Source: Campylobacterota bacterium
GTDB lineage: Bacteria > Campylobacterota > Campylobacteria > Campylobacterales > Sulfurovaceae
Assembly: GCA_013153825.1 (NCBI GenBank)
Contig: JAADDP010000008.1
Span: 1 to 10,931, forward strand
Reading direction: 5' to 3'
DNA length: 10,931 nt
A program made the translations under genes and the position numbers. The stretch's first letter is position 1. Every line of letters starts with the position of its first letter. The notes below the pieces were generated by a model. It was not told the origin of the DNA, searched no databases, and was given only the letters and a program-made list of their open reading frames with translations. Shown here in pieces: positions 6,365 through 10,931 of the stretch.

Positions 6365-8694
6365 TAGTTACAAGAACATGGTTAAACAACTTTATCGACC
6401 TAAGAGGTATAAGTGATAAAAGGCTATATGAGACCTTTAATAATATCGGTTTAGAGGTAGATAGATTTAAAAAATATGAGATTCCAGATGGTGTAGTTGT
6501 TGGAGAGGTTATATCCTGTAGAAAGCACCCAAATGCAGATAAGCTAAACCTCTGTGAGGTTAATGTTGGAGAGGAGATACTTCAAATTGTATGTGGAGCA
6601 TCAAATGTTGTAGATGCCAAATATGTGGCAGTGGCTAAAGTGGGTGCTAAATTAGATGATAACTTTGAGATTAAACCTGTAAAGTTGAGAGGTGTAGATA
6701 GCTTTGGAATGATATGCTCCTCTACAGAGCTTGGACTCCCAAAGATAAATGATGGGATTATGATACTAGATGATAGTATCGGAAGGTTAATTATCGGAAA
6801 AGAGTTAAATAGCTACCCTAAAATTGCCGATACGATATTTGAGCTTGAGCTAACTGCAAATAGGGGGGATTGTCTAAGCATCTATGGAGTTGCAAGAGAT
6901 TTAAGTGCTGCACTTGATATCCCTCTAAATAATTTAGATTATGAGGGTAGTGATAAGCTGAAGATAGGTTTAGCACGTATAGCTGAGTTAAAATCTATTG
7001 GCAATATAGAGGCATCTCTAAGATATACACTTGTAGAGCTTGAAGATGTCTATACATCTCTAATCATCTCATTGAGACTCGGTTTTATCGGAGAGAGGTT
7101 GGAGAGTAATCTATCAAACCTAATTAACTATACAATCCACACCGTAGGGGTTATAATTAGGGCATATGATGTGACAGATATTAAGATAACTGATGAGAAT
7201 AAGCTCTCAATTGTAGCCCATACCGAAGATGGTATCACAAGAGTTGAGGTAAATGGTAGGGAGTTCTCAATTGTTGGTGTATCTCAGAGTGGTGAGACGA
7301 GAGTTAATAACTTAAGTAAGAAGGTTCTTCTGGAGGCGAGTTATATAAATCCAGACATATTGGTAGATGCTGTGGCAAAACAGAATCTTGAGACAGATGA
7401 GCTATACTATAAGACATCTAGAGGGAGTGAACCAAACTTTCTTTTGGGGATAAAATATATAACATATCTACTTGAAGAGTATAATAACTGTAACTTCTTC
7501 GATGGGTATCTCTCAATAGATGATGAGAGTGAACCTAAGATAATTACAATAAATGATAATGAGATATCTCAAATAATTGGAAAGAGGATAGAGAAGAGCA
7601 GAATCTTAGCTATATTGACGGCACTTGGATTTAGAGTCCACAGCTCAGCCGATGATGCCTTTGGGGTGACTGTTCCAAATTTTAGACACGATATAGAGAA
7701 TATATATGATGTTACGGAGGAGATTTTAAGGGTCATTGGAATAAATAATATAGAGAGTATACCATTAAAGTTTGTTGAGAGTAGCCGATTTAATACTATT
7801 ACAGATAGATTTTTTGTAAAGAGAGAGCTTAAGCAGAGGGCAATTGGGGCATCATTTTTTGAAACGGTATCTTACGCTTTTTGTGATAAGAAGTTACTTC
7901 AAAAATATGGATTTAAGAGTGTAAAAGATGAACTAGATATAATAAACCCTATTACAGAGGATTTAAATACACTAAGAACTACACTCCTTATAAACCTGCT
8001 TAGTGCAGTTAGAAGAAATATTAATTACTCTAAAAAGAGTATTGCACTATTTGAGATAGGAACTGTATTTAATGAGAATAGAGAAGAAAAAGAGCTATTT
8101 AGTTTAGTATTTTCTGGGCAGAGAGAAAAAGAGAGTGTTATAAATAGTGGAAAGCCGGATAGTATCGATTTCAGAACATTTGTGGAGACGCTATCGTCTA
8201 TAATTGGAAATTTTGAGCTTAGGGTTAGCCACCAGAAGAATCGCTTAATCCACCCATATCAGTCGGCAGATATTATTCAAAATGGTGATATATGTGGATA
8301 TATATCAAAGTTACATCCAAAAGCTAGAGAGGATTTTGAACTTCCAGAGACATTTATAGCAGAATTGGAGTTTGATAAGCTAATGCCAAAACATATAAAA
8401 GCCAAGAAAATATCAAAATTTCAAGGAGTTTATAAAGATATAAGTCTAGTTGTAGATAAAAATCTACCATATAATCAGATTGCTACTCTAATTGAGTCTC
8501 TAAAAATACCAATATTAAAGAGGTATTATCCAATAGATGTGTATGAGGATGACTCCTTAGAGGGGAAAAAGAGTTTAACCATCAGACTATTCCTGCAATC
8601 TATGGATGGTACACTCGGAGATAGAGATATAGATGAGACGATAAAGTTAATTATTGATAAGTTGAAAGAACAGTATGGTGCTAGTTTAAGATGA
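6361..8694 (+). CDS. pheT: Phenylalanine-tRNA ligase beta subunit PheT
   Basis: PheT is the structural and editing partner of PheS in the cytoplasmic alpha2-beta2 synthetase. The 777 aa contain the EMAP/OB-fold tRNA-binding domain (about 39-148), the B3/B4 domain (about 210-375), the B5 domain (about 395-465, with VPNFRHDI at 438-445), the catalytic-like domain (about 480-675) and the C-terminal ferredoxin-fold anticodon-binding domain (about 685-777). The B3/B4 domain is unusual. Where canonical proteins have GQPxHAFD with the editing histidine, this one has VGVIIRAYD (262-270, Arg267). The GVMGG-type loop reads VGVSQSGE (305-312), and the HTDAS-x-RFERG region reads [13 protein letters not shown] (351-363). 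Editing of mischarged Tyr-tRNA is therefore probably weak or absent in this domain. The ATG overlaps the pheS stop as ATGA, implying coupled translation and matched subunit amounts. Confidence 0.97.
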   Translation: MIVTRTWLNNFIDLRGISDKRLYETFNNIGLEVDRFKKYEIPDGVVVGEVISCRKHPNADKLNLCEVNVGEEILQIVCGASNVVDAKYVAVAKVGAKLDDNFEIKPVKLRGVDSFGMICSSTELGLPKINDGIMILDDSIGRLIIGKELNSYPKIADTIFELELTANRGDCLSIYGVARDLSAALDIPLNNLDYEGSDKLKIGLARIAELKSIGNIEASLRYTLVELEDVYTSLIISLRLGFIGERLESNLSNLINYTIHTVGVIIRAYDVTDIKITDENKLSIVAHTEDGITRVEVNGREFSIVGVSQSGETRVNNLSKKVLLEASYINPDILVDAVAKQNLETDELYYKTSRGSEPNFLLGIKYITYLLEEYNNCNFFDGYLSIDDESEPKIITINDNEISQIIGKRIEKSRILAILTALGFRVHSSADDAFGVTVPNFRHDIENIYDVTEEILRVIGINNIESIPLKFVESSRFNTITDRFFVKRELKQRAIGASFFETVSYAFCDKKLLQKYGFKSVKDELDIINPITEDLNTLRTTLLINLLSAVRRNINYSKKSIALFEIGTVFNENREEKELFSLVFSGQREKESVINSGKPDSIDFRTFVETLSSIIGNFELRVSHQKNRLIHPYQSADIIQNGDICGYISKLHPKAREDFELPETFIAELEFDKLMPKHIKAKKISKFQGVYKDISLVVDKNLPYNQIATLIESLKIPILKRYYPIDVYEDDSLEGKKSLTIRLFLQSMDGTLGDRDIDETIKLIIDKLKEQYGASLR

Positions 8695-9986
8695 AAAAGG
8701 TAAAAGTTTTTAAGGTATTTAACGGTTTTAATTTAGAGTGTGACGATATTGCACCAGATAAATCAATATCTCATAGATGTGCAATACTCTCTCTACTCAG
8801 TAGTGGGAAATCGACAATTGAGAATTTTTTAGAGGCGGAGGATACTTTAGCATCCCTATCAATTGCTCAACAGCTCGGGGCAGAGGTTAAGAGAGATGGG
8901 GGCTATGTGGAGATAACACCACCGGAGAAGTTGAGAGAGCCTGATGAGATTTTAGATTGTGGAAATGCTGGAACTGCTATTAGACTATTTATAGGATTTT
9001 TATCTGGAGTTGATGGGTTATTTATTTTAACAGGAGATAGGTATTTAAGAGTTAGACCGATGAGTAGAGTTGTTGAGCCTCTGAGAGAGATTGGAGCTAG
9101 GATAGATGGTAGAGAGAGAGGGAACTTCGCCCCAATAGCTATTAGAGGTGGAAAGCTAAAACCATTTAGGTATAACTCTCCAATAAACTCAGCACAGGTA
9201 AAATCTGCTCTAATTCTGGCCTCTCTCAGGGCATATAGTAAGAGTTACTATAGAGAGTCAATTCTATCTAGAGACCATACAGAGAGAATGTTGAGGGGTA
9301 TGGGGGCAGGAGTTACAACTCTGGAGAATGGTTGGATAGAGATAACCCCCCTAAAAAAACCTCTTGAGCCTCTAAATATTAGAGTTCCAGCCGACCCATC
9401 TAGTGGATTTTTCTTTGCAGTAGCTACTGCTATTGTTCCAAATAGTAAGACAATCATAAAAGATGTATCTTTAAATAGGACAAGAGTAGAGGCCTATAGG
9501 GTCTTACAAGATATGGGAGCAGATATAGAGTTTATTGAAAAAGAGAATATATATGAGCCGATAGGAGATATCACCATCACCTATAGTGGAAAACTTAGAG
9601 GTGTAACTGTTGATAGAAATATAGCGTGGCTTATAGATGAGCTTCCAGCTTTAGCTATTGCAATGTCAACTGCCGATGGTGTCAGCGTTGTGAGAAATGC
9701 TAAGGAGCTTAGGGTTAAAGAGAGTGATAGAATATCTACCATGCTGGAGGGTCTAAATAGGTGTGGAGTTGAAACAGAAGAGTTTGATGATGGGTATGAG
9801 ATTGTAGGTGGAGAGTTAAAGAGTGCCACTATAGATAGCCATGGAGACCATAGAGTAGCTATGAGTTTTGCAGTTGCAGGTATAGTTGCAGGAGTGAAAG
9901 TTGAGGATATAGAGTGTGTAAATACCTCTTTTCCAAACTTTTTTGATATATTGAGAGAGATTACAGATATTGAGTTTGAGGATTAA
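8691..9986 (+). CDS. aroA: 3-phosphoshikimate 1-carboxyvinyltransferase (EPSP synthase) AroA
   Basis: AroA joins phosphoenolpyruvate to shikimate 3-phosphate, the sixth step of the shikimate pathway leading to phenylalanine, tyrosine and tryptophan. The 431 aa length is typical. Visible motifs are PDKSISHR (22-29), [10 protein letters not shown] (90-99, the PEP-binding loop), [12 protein letters not shown] (113-124), [16 protein letters not shown] (162-177), the catalytic Asp316 in [10 protein letters not shown] (315-324), Glu344 in RVKESDRI (341-348) and GDHRVAMS (385-392). The ATG overlaps the pheT stop as ATGA with only a weak ribosome site, so it is likely translated by coupling. Its place directly after pheST, making a precursor of the synthetase's own substrate, is conserved in Campylobacterota. 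Confidence 0.97.
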   Translation: MKKVKVFKVFNGFNLECDDIAPDKSISHRCAILSLLSSGKSTIENFLEAEDTLASLSIAQQLGAEVKRDGGYVEITPPEKLREPDEILDCGNAGTAIRLFIGFLSGVDGLFILTGDRYLRVRPMSRVVEPLREIGARIDGRERGNFAPIAIRGGKLKPFRYNSPINSAQVKSALILASLRAYSKSYYRESILSRDHTERMLRGMGAGVTTLENGWIEITPLKKPLEPLNIRVPADPSSGFFFAVATAIVPNSKTIIKDVSLNRTRVEAYRVLQDMGADIEFIEKENIYEPIGDITITYSGKLRGVTVDRNIAWLIDELPALAIAMSTADGVSVVRNAKELRVKESDRISTMLEGLNRCGVETEEFDDGYEIVGGELKSATIDSHGDHRVAMSFAVAGIVAGVKVEDIECVNTSFPNFFDILREITDIEFED

Positions 9987-9987
9987 T

Positions 9988-10821
9988 ATGAAGATTGAGT
10001 TGGCTTCAAGTTACGGTTTCTGTTATGGGGTAAAGAGGGCTATAAATATTGCTGAACAGCATAAAAATAGTGTAACATATGGTCCTCTGATACATAATAA
10101 AGATGAGATAAGCAGATTAAAAGATAGCTTTGGGATAGGCTTAGCTAATGGTATAGATGATATTGAACCAGAAGATACAGTTGTAATTAGGACTCATGGA
10201 ATTCCCAAAGATGAGTTGAGTATTCTGAAAAAGCAGAATAATAGAATAATCAATGCCACATGTCCATATGTGACAAAACCTCAACAGATAGTAGCAAAAA
10301 TGAGTCAAGAGGGGTACTCAATAATCATATTTGGGGATAAGAACCATCCAGAGATAAAGGGGGTTGTGAGCTATACTAATGACAGAGATGATGCCTTTAT
10401 TGTCCTGAGTAGAGAGGAGTTGAAGAGCCTACCCCTAAAGTCAAAGGTGGCAGTTGTGGCTCAGACAACTAGAAAGCCGGAAGATTTCTTAGAGATTGTG
10501 AATGCTCTAATACTACAACATAAGGAGGTTAGAGTATTCAACACAATATGCAATGCAACATTTGAGAACCAAGATGCCGCCAAGGATTTGGCAAAGAGAG
10601 CCGACATTATGGTTGTAATTGGGGGGAAACACTCCTCAAATACTAAACAGCTCTATAATATAGCTAAAAAGTGGTGTAGTGATAGCTATCTGATAGAGAA
10701 TGAGCAGGAGCTAAAGAGGGATTGGTTTATTGGAAAAGAGCTGTGTGGAATATCGGCAGGAGCCTCAACCCCAGACTGGATAGTCCAAAATGTTATTAAA
10801 CATATAGAGAGTATAAAATAA
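9988..10821 (+). CDS. ispH: 4-hydroxy-3-methylbut-2-enyl diphosphate reductase IspH (LytB)
   Basis: IspH is the last enzyme of the MEP pathway, reducing HMBPP to IPP and DMAPP with an oxygen-sensitive iron-sulfur cluster. The cluster cysteines are Cys12 (GFCYGVKRA), Cys92 (ATCPYV) and Cys188 (TICNATFENQ). Substrate-binding residues are His36 (YGPLIHN), His70 (RTHG), His120 and Glu122 (NHPEIKG), Thr160/161 (QTT), Ser217 and Asn218 (SSNTK) and Ser260 (GAST). The chosen start is ATG 9988, giving 277 aa, with GAGG (9978-9981) 6 nt upstream. A longer in-frame reading from TTG 9970 inside aroA would add six residues but lacks a ribosome site. It starts 1 bp after the aroA stop, so the two are cotranscribed. 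Confidence 0.97.
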   Translation: MKIELASSYGFCYGVKRAINIAEQHKNSVTYGPLIHNKDEISRLKDSFGIGLANGIDDIEPEDTVVIRTHGIPKDELSILKKQNNRIINATCPYVTKPQQIVAKMSQEGYSIIIFGDKNHPEIKGVVSYTNDRDDAFIVLSREELKSLPLKSKVAVVAQTTRKPEDFLEIVNALILQHKEVRVFNTICNATFENQDAAKDLAKRADIMVVIGGKHSSNTKQLYNIAKKWCSDSYLIENEQELKRDWFIGKELCGISAGASTPDWIVQNVIKHIESIK

Positions 10822-10863
10822 TATTATTATATATCTTTTTATTTCGTATTAAAAAAAATATTG

Positions 10864-10869
10864 TATAAT
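10864..10869 (+). promoter_or_regulatory. Predicted -10 box of rpsA
   Basis: A perfect TATAAT follows an A-tract (10851-10858) in the 83-bp gap after ispH. A transcript start near 10876 would give a leader of about 29 nt containing AAGGA (10891-10895). A separate promoter suits a gene that is needed in much larger amounts than ispH. A short dyad, TAGCC (10870-10874) with GGCTA (10883-10887), straddles the predicted transcript start and may be chance. Confidence 0.55.
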
Positions 10870-10904
10870 TAGCCCAAAATTAGGCTAGGCAAGGATTAGT
10901 AAGT

Positions 10905-10931
10905 ATGAAGTTCGAAGATATCGAAGTAGAA
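10905..10931 (+). CDS. rpsA: Start of a gene, probably 30S ribosomal protein S1 (partial)
   Basis: Only the first nine codons are inside the window (MKFEDIEVE). The ATG is preceded by AAGGA (10891-10895) with 9 nt spacing and by a TATAAT promoter, so a gene certainly seems to begin here. The name rests mainly on position: in H. pylori and C. jejuni the gene after pheS-pheT-aroA-ispH is rpsA. The acidic N-terminus is compatible with S1. No S1 domain can be seen in so short a piece. Confidence 0.6.

Noticed and set aside
9248..9829. Minus-strand open frames opposite aroA.
   Set aside because: Their composition is the complement of aroA codons, and no start signal or domain is visible.
9970..9987. 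An upstream TTG start for ispH that would add six residues.
   Set aside because: The ATG at 9988 has a well-placed GAGG and gives the standard N-terminus (MKIELASSYGFCYGVK); the extension lies inside aroA.
10817..10828. AATAATATTATT palindrome at the ispH stop as a terminator.
   Set aside because: It is all A/T, would make a very weak hairpin, and the nearest T-run (10836-10843) is not directly attached.
1..10931. GCGC and CGCG also seem absent.
   Set aside because: CG dinucleotides and GCG trimers are rare in this AT-rich DNA, so few such sites are expected; this does not stand out as GATC does.
1..10931. Mobile elements, CRISPR arrays, tRNA or rRNA genes, phage genes.
   Set aside because: No terminal inverted repeats, regularly spaced repeats, cloverleaf-like sequences, transposase motifs or other accessory genes were seen; the window is fully occupied by core genes.

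Overview
The window is ordinary chromosomal DNA of an AT-rich bacterium (by eye, high-30s % G+C). It is almost certainly a member of the Campylobacterota (formerly Epsilonproteobacteria). The main reason is gene order: a HIT-family gene divergent from pheS-pheT-aroA-ispH-rpsA is the arrangement known from Helicobacter pylori (HP0404 to HP0399) and Campylobacter jejuni (Cj0898 to Cj0893c). The AGA/ATA/CTA-rich codon use and promoters that show only a clear -10 box fit as well. The genus cannot be fixed from sequence alone.

Layout. Positions 1-110 hold no assignable gene but include a likely promoter for a 44-residue lipoprotein (111-245, + strand). A tightly packed minus-strand operon then runs from about 5284 down to 246. 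In transcription order it encodes a HIT hydrolase, ArgD, a TolC-like outer-membrane channel, RibD, a class I methyltransferase and a beta-carbonic anhydrase. The genes overlap or lie 0-42 bp apart, and the carbonic anhydrase probably also has its own promoter. A 110-bp divergent region (5262-5371) separates this from a plus-strand operon: pheS and pheT overlap by 4 bp, pheT and aroA overlap by 4 bp, and ispH starts 1 bp after aroA. An 83-bp gap with its own promoter leads to the first nine codons of what should be rpsA.

How the genes work together. The plus-strand genes are housekeeping: phenylalanyl-tRNA synthesis, the shikimate pathway that supplies phenylalanine, the last step of the MEP isoprenoid pathway, and ribosomal protein S1. 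The minus-strand operon mixes arginine and riboflavin biosynthesis, export and CO2/bicarbonate interconversion, with no single obvious theme.

No new multi-gene system, mobile element, CRISPR array or RNA gene was found. Four things deserve a second look. (1) The tetranucleotide GATC appears to be absent from all 10.9 kb, and Asp codons switch from GAT to GAC before C-initial codons. (2) A 13-bp near-perfect dyad brackets the -10 box of the minus-strand operon inside the divergent promoter region. (3) PheT seems to have lost the usual editing-site residues. (4) An unrecognised mini-lipoprotein gene abuts the carbonic anhydrase gene tail to tail with no base between the stop codons.
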